A stretch of DNA of 64,000 nt from Brachybacterium sacelli (GTDB taxonomy: Bacteria; Actinomycetota; Actinomycetes; Actinomycetales; Dermabacteraceae), in the NCBI RefSeq assembly GCF_017876545.1, contig NZ_JAGIOD010000002.1:620001-684000 (forward strand). The letters are read 5' to 3'. How positions within the stretch are numbered: the stretch's first letter is position 1; the number at the start of each line of letters is the position of its first letter. Positions 1 through 20,900 of the stretch are shown one piece after another. Position numbers and translations under genes: made by a program. The notes below the pieces were generated by a model, which saw only the letters and a list, made by a program, of their open reading frames with translations, was not told the origin of the DNA and did no database searches.

Positions 1-1
1 G

Positions 2-703
2 CACTCCGGCACCTGGACCTACGGGATGCCCGAGCTGCCGCTGGCGGACGGCACCCGTCAGCGCGAGCTGCTGGTCGGCGCCCGGGAGATCGCCGTCCCC
101 GGCTGCAACGCGACCGCGGTCTCCCTGGCCCTCGCCCCGCTCGTGCGCGCCGGGCTGCTCGATGCCACGCAGCTCAGCGCCGTGCTGCCCGTCGGCCCCT
201 CCGGTGCGGGCCGCTCACCCAAGCAGCACCTGCTGTTCAGCGAGATCTCCGGCGCCGCGTCCGCCTACGCGGTCGGCGGCACCCACCGCCACATCCCCGA
301 GGTGCTCCAGAACCTGCGTCGCGCCTCCGGCCGCGAGGACGTCCGCCTGAGCTTCACCCCCGTGCTGGTGCCCATGAGCCGCGGCATCCTCGCGGTCATC
401 ACCGCTCCGGTCAGCGACTCGGCCACCACCGCGGACCTGCTCGAGACCCTCCGCGCCGACTACGCCGAGGAGCACTTCGTCACCGTCCTCGAGGAGGGCG
501 TCTTCCCCTCGACCGGCGAGGTGGTCGGGGCGAACACCGTGCGCCTGGGCGCCGCGACGGACCGACGCAGCGGCCAGGCCACCGTGATCGCGGCGATCGA
601 CAACCTGGTCAAGGGAACCGCCGGAGCCGCGCTCCAGTCGCTGAACCTCGCGCTCGGGATCCCCGAGACCACCGGCCTCACCCGGACCGCGATCGCCCCC
701 TGA
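2..703 (+). CDS. argC: N-acetyl-gamma-glutamyl-phosphate reductase (5' end outside window)
   Basis: This is the third enzyme of arginine synthesis, the NADPH-dependent reduction of N-acetylglutamyl-5-phosphate to the semialdehyde. The reading frame is already open at base 2 and reads HSGTWTYGMPEL, so the N-terminal NAD(P)-binding domain lies outside the window. The catalytic cysteine is in the PGCNATA motif, with its codon at 104-106, and the GGTHRHIPE histidine motif follows near base 280. It ends 101 bp before argJ and opens an operon in the order argCJBDFRGH. The ATG at base 26 is internal to the protein and is not a start. Confidence 0.95.
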   Translation, partial: HSGTWTYGMPELPLADGTRQRELLVGAREIAVPGCNATAVSLALAPLVRAGLLDATQLSAVLPVGPSGAGRSPKQHLLFSEISGAASAYAVGGTHRHIPEVLQNLRRASGREDVRLSFTPVLVPMSRGILAVITAPVSDSATTADLLETLRADYAEEHFVTVLEEGVFPSTGEVVGANTVRLGAATDRRSGQATVIAAIDNLVKGTAGAALQSLNLALGIPETTGLTRTAIAP

Positions 704-804
704 CCCGCCGGCGACGATCTCGCCGATCCTGCTGAGCACAGCCCCTTGTCACCCTCCAGCCCACGGCCCCGCACCGTCGGCCCCGTCCCGCCCGAGGAGA
801 CCTC

Positions 805-1974
805 GTGTCGATCACCCGCCCCCGCGGCTTCCGTGCCGCCGGACTCGACGCCGGCATCAAGTCCGCCGACGCCCCGGACCTCGCCCTCGTCGTCAACGAC
901 GGCCCTCGCGACACCGCCGCTGCGGTGTTCACCGCCAACCGCGTGCAGGCCGCACCCGTCCTCTGGTCGCGCCGCGCCGTGGCCGACGGCCGGGCCCGCG
1001 CCGTGGTGCTCAACTCCGGCGGCGCCAACGCTTGCACCGGCCCCGACGGCTTCGCCGACACCCACCGCACCGCCGAGCACCTCGCCGGCGTCCTCGACGT
1101 CTCCGCGCAGGACGTCCTGGTCTGCTCTACCGGGCTGATCGGCGAGCGGCTGCCGATGGAGCCGCTGCTGACCGGCGCCACCGCCGCGGCCGTGCAGCTC
1201 GCAGCCGGCGCGGAGGCCGATACCGCTGCTGCCCGGGCGATCATGACCACCGACTCGGTGCCGAAGACCGCCGAGGCCACGACCGGATCCGGGGTCGTCG
1301 TCGGCGGCATCGCCAAGGGTGCCGGGATGCTCGCGCCCCAGCTCGCGACGATGCTCGTGGTGCTCACCACCGACGCGGACGTCGACGCCGAGATCGCGCG
1401 GACCGCGCTGCGCACCGCGACCTCCACCACCTTCGACCGGGTCGACTCCGACGCCTGCATGTCGACCAACGACACCGTGATCCTGCTGGCCTCCGGGGCC
1501 AGTGGCCTCACCGTGGGTGTCGAGGAACTCACCGAGGCGGTCCGCGCGGTCAGCGCGGACCTCGCCCGCCAGCTCGTGGCCGACGCCGAGGGCGCCGGCC
1601 ACGACGTCCACGTCGTGGTCCGCTCCGCGAGCACCGAGGACGCGGCCCTCGCCGTCGCCCGCGAGATCGCGCGCTCCAACCTGGTCAAGGCCGCGATCTT
1701 CGGCAACGACCCGAACTGGGGCCGGATCGTGGCGGCCGCCGGGTGTGTGAGCGAGGCCGACGCCCCCTTCGACCCCGCTGACCTCTCGGTGCACGTCAAC
1801 GGTGTGCAGGTGTGCCGTGAGGGCGGCGCCCACCGCGACCGCTCCGAGGTCGACATGACCCCCCGCGAGACCGTCATCGAGGTCGACCTCGGGGCCGGCT
1901 CGGCGACCGGGGACATCTGGACCAACGACCTCACCCACGACTACGTCGAAGAGAACAGCGCCTACTCCTCATGA
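805..1974 (+). CDS. argJ: Bifunctional ornithine acetyltransferase / N-acetylglutamate synthase
   Basis: It transfers acetyl from N-acetylornithine to glutamate, which recycles the acetyl group and gives the first and fifth steps of the cyclic arginine pathway. The 389-residue product has the self-cleavage motif KGAGM...ATML. Thr182 (codon 1348-1350) is the predicted nucleophile that becomes the N-terminus of the beta chain. The start is GTG, chosen because GAGGAG lies at 794-799. The stop overlaps the argB start as ATGA, so the two are probably translationally coupled. Whether the enzyme is truly bifunctional (uses acetyl-CoA) cannot be read from the sequence. Confidence 0.96.
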   Translation: MSITRPRGFRAAGLDAGIKSADAPDLALVVNDGPRDTAAAVFTANRVQAAPVLWSRRAVADGRARAVVLNSGGANACTGPDGFADTHRTAEHLAGVLDVSAQDVLVCSTGLIGERLPMEPLLTGATAAAVQLAAGAEADTAAARAIMTTDSVPKTAEATTGSGVVVGGIAKGAGMLAPQLATMLVVLTTDADVDAEIARTALRTATSTTFDRVDSDACMSTNDTVILLASGASGLTVGVEELTEAVRAVSADLARQLVADAEGAGHDVHVVVRSASTEDAALAVAREIARSNLVKAAIFGNDPNWGRIVAAAGCVSEADAPFDPADLSVHVNGVQVCREGGAHRDRSEVDMTPRETVIEVDLGAGSATGDIWTNDLTHDYVEENSAYSS

Positions 1975-3003
1975 CCCCGCAGCCCGAGACCCCCGAGATT
2001 CCTGAGCCCCCCGTGATCTCCGAGCCGAGCCCGGCCGCCGGCGGCGCCGCGCAGTCGGCGACCGACGACGGCCCGCTGGTCGGCAAGAACCCCCTCGCCC
2101 AGCTCGACGCCGCCCGCACCGAGGCACGCGAGAAGTCCGAGGTGCTCATCGAGGCGATGCCCTGGATGCAGCGCTTCCGCGACAGGATCGTGGTGGTCAA
2201 GTACGGCGGCAACGCCATGGTGGACGAGGGGCTGCGGCGCCGCTTCGCGGCCGACATGGTCTTCATGCGCCTGGCCGGGATCCACGTCGTCGTCGTCCAT
2301 GGCGGCGGACCGCAGATCAGCTCGATGCTCGATCGTGTCGGCATCGACTCCACCTTTCAGGGCGGTCTGCGCGTCACCGACGCCGACACCATGGACGTGG
2401 TGCGCATGGTCCTGGTCGGGCAGGTGGGCCGCCAGCTCGTCGGCCTCATCAATCATCACGGCCCCTTCGCCGTCGGGATGTCGGGGGAGGACGCGCGACT
2501 GTTCACCGCGACCCGGCGCGGCACCGTCGTCGACGGCGAGGACGTCGACCTCGGGCACGTCGGCGCGGTCAGCGGGGTGCGCATCGATGCGATCAGCGAC
2601 CTGCTCGACAGCGGCCGCATCCCGGTGATCTCCTCGATCGCCCCCGAGGTCGACGCCGCCGGCGACCCCACCGGCGAGGTGCTCAACATCAACGCCGACC
2701 TCGCCGCCGCCGCGCTCGCGGAGGGGCTGGACGCCGAGAAGCTCGTGATGCTCACCGATGTCGAGGGCCTGTACCGCGACTGGCCCGACCGCGGCTCGCT
2801 GATCCCCGAGATCTCCGCCTCCGATCTGCGCTCCATGCTGCCCACCCTCACGAGCGGGATGATCCCGAAGGCGGAGGCCCTGCTCGGCGCTGTCGACGCC
2901 GGCGTGCGCACCGCCGCGATGATCGACGGGCGCATCGAGCACGCGGTGCTGCTGGAGGTCTTCACCACCAAGGGTGTCGGCACGATGGTCAGGAGGGACG
3001 ACT

Positions 3004-3011
<8 letters not shown>
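1971..3011 (+). CDS. argB: Acetylglutamate kinase with an N-terminal extension
   Basis: It phosphorylates N-acetylglutamate with ATP and is normally the arginine-feedback-controlled step. The amino-acid-kinase fold is clear: KYGGNAM with Lys77, [11 protein letters not shown] for phosphate and substrate binding, and the [12 protein letters not shown] and LTDVEGLY motifs. The product has 346 residues against about 290-300 for the family. The excess is a Pro/Glu/Ala-rich tract of about 45 residues before the [11 protein letters not shown] helix. There is no convincing internal start with a ribosome-binding site after this tract. The ATGA overlap with argJ supports the annotated start, so the extension looks real. 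Confidence 0.95.
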
Positions 3012-5889
<2,878 letters not shown>

Positions 5890-5963
5890 TCCCACCGACC
5901 CGGGCGCAGCCCGCGCCGCGCCCGCCCCGACCTCGCAACGACGTCAGAACCGACCTCTTCTAG

Positions 5964-8657
<2,694 letters not shown>

Positions 8658-8731
8658 GACGCCCGGCACGGGGCGTGACCGCTCCGGCATCGCTGTGCGG
8701 TCCGTGAGCCCCGAGGGCGGACCGGGTATCC

Positions 8732-8774
8732 CGGCGGCGGCCGGCGACCACCAGGAGTCCGCCGGCCGCCGCCG
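8732..8774 (+). terminator. Hairpin after the arginine operon
   Basis: A perfect 15-bp GC-rich inverted repeat (8732-8746 with 8760-8774) encloses a 13-nt loop 75 bp after argH. There is no T-tract, so it is a probable transcription barrier or mRNA-stabilising hairpin rather than a textbook intrinsic terminator. The 278-bp gap between argH and tyrS holds nothing else I can support. Confidence 0.55.
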
Positions 8775-8935
8775 CGGGTCATGGCGCCGTCAGAACCTGC
8801 GGGCGAGGATCTGTGACAATGGCGCACGACGCCGCATCTCCGCGTCCACGGTGCCGTGTCCGGACCGGCCGTCGGCCGCCGGCCACCCGCACCCTTCCAT
8901 CCGGCACGCCGTGCCCCACCGAGAGGAACCGATCG

Positions 8936-10204
8936 ATGCATTCCGTCCTGGACGAGCTCGCCTGGCGAGGACTCGTCGTGCAGACCACCGGGCGCGAGGC
9001 GCTCGGCAGCGCTCTGGCGGACGGACCGGTCAGCCTGTATTGCGGCTTCGACCCGACGGCCGCCTCCCTGCACGTCGGCCACCTGACCCAGGTGCTGACG
9101 ATGCGACGGCTCCAGCTCGCCGGCCACCATCCCTATGCCCTGGTGGGCGGTGCGACCGGGCTGATCGGTGATCCGCGCATGTCCGGGGAGCGCGTCCTGA
9201 ACGACGTCGAGATCGTCAACGGGTGGGTGGACAGCCTGCGCTCGCAGATCTCCCGCTTCCTCGATCTCGAGGGCGATCACGCAGTGACCATGGTCAACAA
9301 CCTCGACTGGATCGGGGAGATGAGCGCCCTCGATTTCCTGCGTGACATGGGCAAGCACTTCCGCATGGGCACCATGCTCGGCAAGGAGACCGTGGCCCGG
9401 CGGCTCCAGAGCGACGAGGGGATCAGCTACACCGAGTTCAGCTACCAGGTGCTCCAGGGCATCGACTACCTCGAGCTGCATCGGCGGTACGGGGTGAGCC
9501 TGCAGTACGGCGGGAACGACCAGTGGGGCAACCTCCTCGCGGGCGTCGACCTGATCCACAAGGTCGAGGGGCACGACGCCCACGCCCTGACCACCCCACT
9601 GGTGACCAAGGCCGACGGCAGCAAGTTCGGCAAGAGCGAGGGCGGCGCGATCTGGCTCGACGCCGAGCTCACCAGCCCCTACGCCTTCCACCAGTTCTGG
9701 CTCAACGCGGCCGATGCGGACGTCGTGAAGTACCTGCGGTACTTCACCTTCCGCACGCAGGAGGAGATCGCCGAGCTCGAGCAGGCCACGGAGGAGTCCT
9801 CGCACCTCCGCACGGCACAGCGCGCCCTGGCCGACGATCTCACCACGCTGGTCCATGGCGAGCAGGCGACGGCCCAGGCCACGGCCGCGGCAGCGGTCCT
9901 GTTCGGCCGAGGGGACGTGCGGGCGCTCGATGAGCAGACGGTCCGCTCCCTGGTCCGGGAGCTGCCCGGTGCCGAGCTGACGGCGACCACTGCGCTGGTG
10001 GATGCCTTCGTCGCCTCCGGAATCGCGCAGTCCAAAGGCGCTGCGCGCCGAGGTGCCGACGAGGGTGGGCTCTCCGTCAACGGCGAGAAGATCACCGCGG
10101 AGGACCTCACTCGGGAGCTGGGGGAGCTCGATGCGCTCCCCGGAGCGCATCTCCTCCTGCGCCGTGGCCGCAAGAACGCCGCGATGGTGCGCCTCGTCGG
10201 TTGA
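8936..10204 (+). CDS. tyrS: Tyrosyl-tRNA synthetase
   Basis: It charges tRNA-Tyr. The class-I core has YCGFDPTA, the HIGH-type HVGH (46-49), the tyrosine-binding YQVLQGIDY region and the KMSKS-type KFGKS (230-234). A C-terminal S4-like RNA-binding domain ends the 422-residue protein. The ATG at 8936 is chosen because of the upstream GAGAGGAA. The frame remains open to 8813, but that stretch is compositionally unlike the enzyme. A terminator follows within 20 bp. The cognate tRNA-Tyr is at 46329. Confidence 0.96.
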   Translation: MHSVLDELAWRGLVVQTTGREALGSALADGPVSLYCGFDPTAASLHVGHLTQVLTMRRLQLAGHHPYALVGGATGLIGDPRMSGERVLNDVEIVNGWVDSLRSQISRFLDLEGDHAVTMVNNLDWIGEMSALDFLRDMGKHFRMGTMLGKETVARRLQSDEGISYTEFSYQVLQGIDYLELHRRYGVSLQYGGNDQWGNLLAGVDLIHKVEGHDAHALTTPLVTKADGSKFGKSEGGAIWLDAELTSPYAFHQFWLNAADADVVKYLRYFTFRTQEEIAELEQATEESSHLRTAQRALADDLTTLVHGEQATAQATAAAAVLFGRGDVRALDEQTVRSLVRELPGAELTATTALVDAFVASGIAQSKGAARRGADEGGLSVNGEKITAEDLTRELGELDALPGAHLLLRRGRKNAAMVRLVG

Positions 10205-10221
10205 GGCACCGTCCCGCAGAT

Positions 10222-10262
10222 CGCCCCGGACTCTCCACGACGGAGGTTCCGGGGCGTTCTGC
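10222..10262 (+). terminator. Intrinsic terminator after tyrS
   Basis: A perfect 9-bp stem (CGCCCCGGA at 10222-10230, TCCGGGGCG at 10248-10256) has a further inner CTCC/GGAG pairing and is followed by TTCTGCTT. It lies 18 bp after the tyrS stop and should separate tyrS from the rRNA operon. Confidence 0.8.
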
Positions 10263-10640
10263 TTCCGGAGCCGGGCAAGCAAGCCAGGCAAGCACACCGG
10301 GCAAGCGGACCAGGGCCGATGGCCGGGCCCGACGACCGGGACCGCCGGCCGGGCGCGAAGACTTCGACCGCGGGCCGGGACCGCCGGCCGGGCCCGACGA
10401 CCGGGATCACCGACCGCCGAAAGCGACCCGGCACGCGAACCGTGGTCGCCGACCGGGCCCACGCAGCCGGCCGGGACCGCCGGGGAAGCCGCGGACTCGA
10501 ACTCCCGGCGGCGCAGACCTCCTCGACCGTGACGCCCCTCTCAGACGTGGATCACATCTGCATGAACGAGCGCTTTCCGAGACCCGGAAAAGGCACCATG
10601 ACCTGCAGACACAGCCCTCACTGAGGGTGAACACCGGGCG
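10263..10640 (+). repeat. GC-rich short-repeat tract upstream of the rRNA operon
   Basis: No convincing gene is present between tyrS and 16S. From about 10263 to 10470 the text is built from short degenerate repeats: GGCAAGC units, then three copies of a GGGACCGCCGGCC-type unit near 10336, 10376 and 10463. Several reading frames stay open here only because of base composition. From about 10480 to 10640 I see nothing. Function is unknown; it may be an upstream insulator of the rrn promoters or replication-slippage debris. Confidence 0.5.
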
Positions 10641-10651
10641 AATTCGCCGGT

Positions 10652-10680
10652 TTGCTCGTGGGCCGGGCGCCGCGTAATGT
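10652..10680 (+). promoter_or_regulatory. Candidate distal rrn promoter P1
   Basis: TTGCTC (10652-10657) and TAATGT (10675-10680) are separated by 17 nt, about 450 bp upstream of 16S. Multiple tandem promoters are common for actinobacterial rrn operons. A 10-bp direct repeat, AACGAGATGC, occurs downstream at 10761 and 10841. Confidence 0.45.
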
Positions 10681-10868
10681 CCTCTCTTGTCAGCAGCGAG
10701 GACGCAGACGCGAGAGGCCGAGAGGCTCCCCTGAGGAGCCGGCGGCCAGCAGCGGATGGGAACGAGATGCTGACCCGGACTCCCGAGCAATGGGGAGGAC
10801 GGCCGTGGACGGCCCACCGGGATGATCGCCCAGCGATCTGAACGAGATGCGGGACACGGACGGCGGAG

Positions 10869-10898
10869 TTGGACTTGGCCGCGAAGAACTGCTAGAGT
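10869..10898 (+). promoter_or_regulatory. Candidate proximal rrn promoter P2
   Basis: TTGGAC (10869-10874) and TAGAGT (10893-10898) have an 18-nt spacer and resemble sigma-A-type rrn promoters. Transcription would start near 10905 and give a leader of about 230 nt that contains the conserved antitermination-type element. Confidence 0.6.
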
Positions 10899-11008
10899 GG
10901 TGACTCGCGCCGGGACGACGAAGCACATGAAGTCGTCACCGGGTCACACCGGGCGGCGCATCCGAGCCTCTGACGCAGACCGCGATCGCGGGATGAGAAC
11001 GATGTGCG

Positions 11009-11067
11009 CGTGTTGCTTGATATCTCAATAGCGTGTCTGTTTGTTGATGCCATTATTTTGAATGGCA
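11009..11067 (+). promoter_or_regulatory. rrn leader element and hairpin
   Basis: The stretch around TATCTCAATAGCGTGT (11021-11036) matches the conserved leader sequence seen before 16S genes in Micrococcales. A related copy, TTGAGAACTACATAGTG, lies in the 16S-23S spacer at 12940. These are thought to act as boxA/nut-like antitermination signals. A perfect 7-bp hairpin, TGCCATT/AATGGCA (11048-11067), follows. The region is unusually AT-rich for this genome. Confidence 0.55.
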
Positions 11068-11133
11068 AATTTTAACGGATGATACAGCAGTTTATGCTGG
11101 TTGTTTGTTGTTTGCCGGGATTTTTTCTATGTT

Positions 11134-16076
<4,943 letters not shown>

Positions 16077-16182
16077 TTGTATTGTGTGCTGTGTTCGCGT
16101 CCACTGTGTGGTTCTGGAGAAACAACCCCGGGACGCCATCTCGTTTGGGGGTGGTGTTGGTGGGCTGGTTGTGTCTCGTCGT

Positions 16183-16300
16183 GTTACGGCGGTCATAGCG
16201 TCGAGGAAACGCCCGGTTCCATTCCGAACCCGGAAGCTAAGCTCGATTGCGCCGATGGTACTGCACTCGGGAGGGTGTGGGAGAGTAGGACGCCGCCGGA
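16183..16300 (+). rRNA. rrf: 5S ribosomal RNA
   Basis: It begins GTTACGGCGGTCATAGCG and includes the CCGAACCCGGAAGCTAAG loop typical of 5S. The 3' end GTAGGACGCCGCCGGA pairs with the 5' end. It is about 118 nt long and follows 23S after a 106-bp spacer that holds the 3' processing arm. Confidence 0.95.
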
Positions 16301-16310
16301 CATCTTCCAC

Positions 16311-16371
16311 GGGAGTGGGAGGCAGCTGGAGACCCTGGAGACAGGGTTTCGCGCCTCCCACTCCCCTTTTT
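16311..16371 (+). terminator. rRNA operon terminator
   Basis: A perfect 13-bp stem (GGGAGTGGGAGGC at 16311-16323 with GCCTCCCACTCCC at 16353-16365) is followed by CTTTTT. The loop contains a second perfect 6-bp hairpin, ACCCTG/CAGGGT, closed by a GAGA tetraloop (16332-16347). This is a strong intrinsic terminator. Confidence 0.95.
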
Positions 16372-16680
16372 CATGCCCTGATGCGGTCGCGTACGGCCGT
16401 GAAGTCCCATCGGGAACTAGAGGCTAGTTTGTGGGGCGCTGGCCCTCGTGCGGGAGACTGCTCCTCCCTGCCCCTCGAACCGGCTTGACGTACTGCCCGT
16501 CACCCCGGGACCTTCTCGGCGGGCCCTTCAGGTGGCCCGAGGGTAGACTGAGCGGTCGTGTGCGAGGCGGTATCGCCTGTTGCCCCGTACAACGGCGGTG
16601 ACGCCCTGTCGCCGCCGTCCACGCCAATGTCAGCGCCGGGAGCGGCTCCAAGAGCGCTCCCGTCGAGTCCCAGGAGAGCC
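16372..16680 (+). other. Gap before the polyprenyl synthase, with a candidate -10
   Basis: No gene is supported here. A TAGACT hexamer at 16544-16549 lies eight bases before an in-frame GTG at 16558, which could be a near-leaderless start for the downstream gene. No matching -35 is visible at the right distance. Confidence 0.4.
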
Positions 16681-17688
16681 ATGACGTCCTCGCTGCCGGC
16701 CGTCCCCGTCATCGACGAGGATCTGGCGACGCGCATCGCGGCCCGCCTCGAGTTCATCGAGGAGCGCCTGCGCGACTCCGTCGCGACCTCCGACGACATG
16801 GCCCGTTGGACCGCTCGTCACCTCATGGACGCCGGCGGCAAGCGCGTCCGACCGATGCTCGTCCTGCTCGCAGCTGCCTTCGGTGACCTCGAGGAGGACA
16901 CGGTCCTCGATGCCTCGGTCCTCGTGGAACTGACCCACCTGGCGAGTCTCTATCACGATGACGTCATGGACTCCGCCCCGACCCGACGGGGAACCGACAG
17001 CGCCCACGCGCTCTGGGGCAACAACGTCGCGATCCTCACCGGGGACTTCCTCTTCGCCCGGGCCAGCGCGCTGAGCGCGCGCATCGGTCCGGAGGCGGTC
17101 AGGCTGCACTCGGAGACCTTCGAGCGCCTCTGCCTCGGGCAGTTGCACGAGACCGTCGGCCCTGCCCCGCAGGACGACCCGTTCGAGCACTACATCTCCG
17201 TGCTCTCGGACAAGACCGCGTCCTTGCTCGCTCTCGCCGGAGAGCTCGGAGCGGTCCTGGCCAAGGCGCCCGCCGGAACGGGGGACATCATGCGCCGGTA
17301 CGGCGAGAAGGTGGGCGTGGCCTTCCAGCTCGCCGACGACGTGCTCGACCTCGGCAGTGATGAGGAAACCAGCGGGAAGACTCCCGGTATCGACCTGCGC
17401 GAAGGTGTGCCGACGATGCCCACCCTCCTCGTGCGCCGTCGGGCGGCCCAGGAGGGTGACGCCCGCAGTCTCGAGATCGTCGCCCGGCTGGACGGGGATC
17501 TCAGCAGTGACGCCGCCCTGGCGGAGCTGGTGGCGCTGTTGCAGGAGGATCCAGCGCTCGAGGACACCCGGGCACTCGCCCAGAGGACCGCGGACGAATC
17601 AGTGCAGATCCTCGAGGAACTCCCGGCCGGAGCGGTCCGTGATGCCCTGATCGAGTTCACCCGCACTCTCGTCGAACGCCGGCGGTAG
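16681..17688 (+). CDS. Trans-polyprenyl diphosphate synthase (quinone side chain)
   Basis: It is an all-trans long-chain prenyl diphosphate synthase and probably makes the menaquinone side chain. Both aspartate-rich magnesium-binding motifs are present: DDVMD (93-97) and DDVLD (219-223), together with GGKRVRPML for pyrophosphate binding. The ATG at 16681 with AGGAGAG just upstream gives 335 residues, a normal length. An in-frame GTG at 16558, eight bases after a TAGACT hexamer, could add a 41-residue low-complexity N-terminus on a leaderless transcript. Chain length cannot be predicted confidently. It stands alone between the rrn terminator and the surface-protein gene. Confidence 0.92.
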   Translation: MTSSLPAVPVIDEDLATRIAARLEFIEERLRDSVATSDDMARWTARHLMDAGGKRVRPMLVLLAAAFGDLEEDTVLDASVLVELTHLASLYHDDVMDSAPTRRGTDSAHALWGNNVAILTGDFLFARASALSARIGPEAVRLHSETFERLCLGQLHETVGPAPQDDPFEHYISVLSDKTASLLALAGELGAVLAKAPAGTGDIMRRYGEKVGVAFQLADDVLDLGSDEETSGKTPGIDLREGVPTMPTLLVRRRAAQEGDARSLEIVARLDGDLSSDAALAELVALLQEDPALEDTRALAQRTADESVQILEELPAGAVRDALIEFTRTLVERRR

Positions 17689-17902
17689 GCGTTCCCCGAG
17701 GTCAGCACGGTTTATCCGAGTTGACGGGGTCGGAGCCCGGACGGAGGGCGGAGTCCCGTGGCATAGACGGGTGTCTGCGAGTACCCTGGGACGGTCGTGC
17801 GCACGGCAGGGCCGACCCCGGGGGCGCACCCCGACGGGGATTCAGCGGGGTCATGGGGCGCGTGCGCACTGAGAAGAGAGTTCTTTGCGAGGGGTCACCA
17901 GC

Positions 17903-20900
17903 ATGTCTGTCACCAGCGGTGTGAAGCGGCGCCGACGACGGCCAACCGTCGTCTCGAGCGCCGTTCTTGCTGTGGTGGCCCTGGTCGTGACCGGCTTCGC
18001 GATCCACTACCCGGGCCTGTCGTCCTCGGACGTCGAGGTCTCCGACGGGGGCGTGTGGGTCTCCAGCGCTGACGACCGCCTCATGGGCCGCCTGAACGTC
18101 GACGCAGGTGAGCTCGATGCGCGGCTGTCGATGACCGGCGACGACCTGGACATCGTGCAGTCCGGCTACCACGTGATCGAGACGGGGCCGCGGGGGATGA
18201 CCCCGATCAACACGGCGTCCGTCCAGCGGGGAGGCCTGGTCGAGCTCCCCGAGAACACGGAGGTGAAGCTCGGCGGCGACCGCGTGGCCATTGCGAGCCC
18301 CGATGGCAAGGTCTGGATCCTCACGCCGGACGAAGCCGCCGCCTTCAGCGCCAGTGACACCGAGCCCACTTACGAAGCGGGCGGCAAGGCCCCGAAGATC
18401 GCCGTGTCCACCGAGGGCACGGTCTTCGTCCTGGACGGTGAGGAGCTGCTGCGCTTCCCCCGCACGGAGGACACCCTCGAGACCGAGCCGGACAAGCCGA
18501 TCGAGGTCGGCAATGTCAGCACCAAGCCCGAGCAGCTGCAGCTGACGACGGTGGGGGAGAAGCCGGTGATCCTCGACAAGGAGAACCGTCTGCTGCGGGT
18601 CGGCACCGACGTCAAGGAGTACAGCCTCGACGAGCACGGCGCCACCGACCTCGATGAGGCCCAGCTGCAGAAGCCCAGCCCCTCCTCGGAGGACTTCGTC
18701 GTCGCCACCGAGGACACGCTCTTCGTCGTGCCCTTCTCCGGCGGCGCACCGCAGAAGATCGCGGCCGGCGGCACGGGGAAGCCGGTCGCGCCCGCCCAGG
18801 CCAAGGGCTGCGCCTACGGGGCATGGAACCAGTCCGTGAAATACGTGCGCGCCTGCGAGGACAGCGAACCTGTCCAGGAGTCGATCCCGGAGGCGGACAG
18901 CGACGCCGACCTCACCTTCCGCGTCAACCATGATCTGGTCGTGCTCAACGACCAGGAGTTCGGTCTGTCCTGGAAGATCGCCGAGAACATGGAAGTCGTC
19001 AACGACTGGAACATCACCCAGGACATCCAGACGGACAAGACCAAGGAGAAGGAGAAGGAGACCCTCACCACCACGATCTCCAACACCGCCGCCAAGCGCG
19101 AGGAGGAGAATCGGGAACCGACCGCCAACGACGACGAGTTCGGCGTCAGACCCGGCGCGAGCGTGGTGCTCCCGGTGACCCGCAACGACACCGATCCCGA
19201 CGGGGACGTTCTGTCCGTCGCCCGGGAGGGGAGTCAGCCTGGCATCGGCACGGTGACACCGATCCAAGGTGGCACACAGATGCAGGTGGAGGTGGACGAG
19301 GACGCCTCCGGCAGTGCGAGCTTCACCTACAAGGCCGACGACGGGCGCGGCGGCACGGACACGGCCACCGTCTCCCTCGACGTGCGCGACGAAGGCGCGA
19401 ACAAACCGCCGCAGGCCGTGGAGGACGCGACCACCAAGGTGCAGGTCCGGTCCGGCGAGGACATCAGCTTCAACATCAAGCCGTACTGGGAGGATCCTGA
19501 CGGCGACGCGTTCTACCTCACCAACGCGAAGGCGGAGCCGGAGGACGTCGTCTCCTTCCAGCCCGACGGCCTGATCACGTTCAACGATGCCGGCATCGAG
19601 ACCGGCACCAAGCAGATCCAGGTGGAGTTCCGCGACGAGAACGGCGACACCGGTGAGGGCACCGTCGAGGTCGAGGCGGTGACCGACAGCGACCTCGCCC
19701 CGATCACCACGGCGGATCACGCCAGCATCGTCACCGGACGGACGACGACGGTCAAACCGCTGGCCAACGATCTGAACCCCAACGGGGGCGAGCTCGAACT
19801 GACCAACGTCTCCGAGCCCGAAGGCCTCGAGGTCGACGCGGTCCTGGATGCCGGCACCATCAGGGTGTCCGGCCAGAGCCCCGGCACCTACTACCTGGAG
19901 TACACGGTCGCCGCCAGCGGGGCCAGCTCCGCCTCGCTCGGGATCATCCGCGTCGACATCGTCGAGCCCGCCTCGGACGACCTCGCCCCGGTCGCGGTCG
20001 ACGATCTGGGCACGGTCACCACCGGGACCGACACCCTGATCGACCCGTTGGAGAACGACGTCGACCCCACCGGTGGTGTCCTGGTGGCGAACTCTGTCCA
20101 AGTGCCGGAGGACAGCGGCTTGAAGGCGACGGTCGTCGCCCACCACCTGGTGCGGGTGGAGGCCGAGCCCGGGGCCACGGTGTCCGAGGAGCCGGTCCCG
20201 TTGACCTACGAGGTCGCGAACTCCTCCGGGAGCACCAAGGGCACGATCCGGGTGATGCTGGCGAACACGGACACCCAGTTCGCCAACCCGATCGCCGTGC
20301 CCGATCGCGCCGTGGTGCGCGCCGGGGACATGGTCAGCATCGACGTCACCGAGAACGATGTCTCGCCGACGGACTCCGAGATGCACCTCGGGAAGATACT
20401 CGACCAGAGCGAGGCCGACACCGCGGGTCACGTCGAGTCGCACCAGGACCAGGTGCGCTTCCGGGCCGACGACGACGCCAGCGGCGAGGTGACCGTGACG
20501 TACCAGGTCGTCGACGAGACAGGGCGCGACGGAGCCGCGAGGGCGACCATCGAGATCGTCCCGCAGGACGCGGCGAACTCGCCGCCCAAACCCGAGAATC
20601 TCGAGGCCCGCACGGTCGCGGGCTCCACCGTGCGGATCCCTGTGCCGACCTCCGGCATCGACCCTGACGGGGACTCGGCGATGCTCACCGGCATCACCAG
20701 TCCCACGCCGCAGCTGGGTGAGGTCGTCAGCGCCAACGGGGAGTGGATCGAGTACAAGCCGTACGAGGATTCTTCCGGCACGGACAGGTTCCGCTACCAG
20801 GTCATGGACCGGTTCGGGGAGGTGGGAACCGCCGAGGTGCTGGTCGGGGTGGCGCAGCCCAATGAGATGAACCAGCCGCCCTATGCGGTCGACGACACCG

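Noticed and set aside
8658..8935. T-box leader before tyrS
   Set aside because: There is no T-box consensus TGGNACC-type sequence and no antiterminator pair; only a GC-rich hairpin that better fits the end of the arg operon.
17852..17858. CATGGGG half-site upstream of the giant surface protein as a fifth operator
   Set aside because: There is no TCCCCATG partner and no hexamer at the conserved distance.
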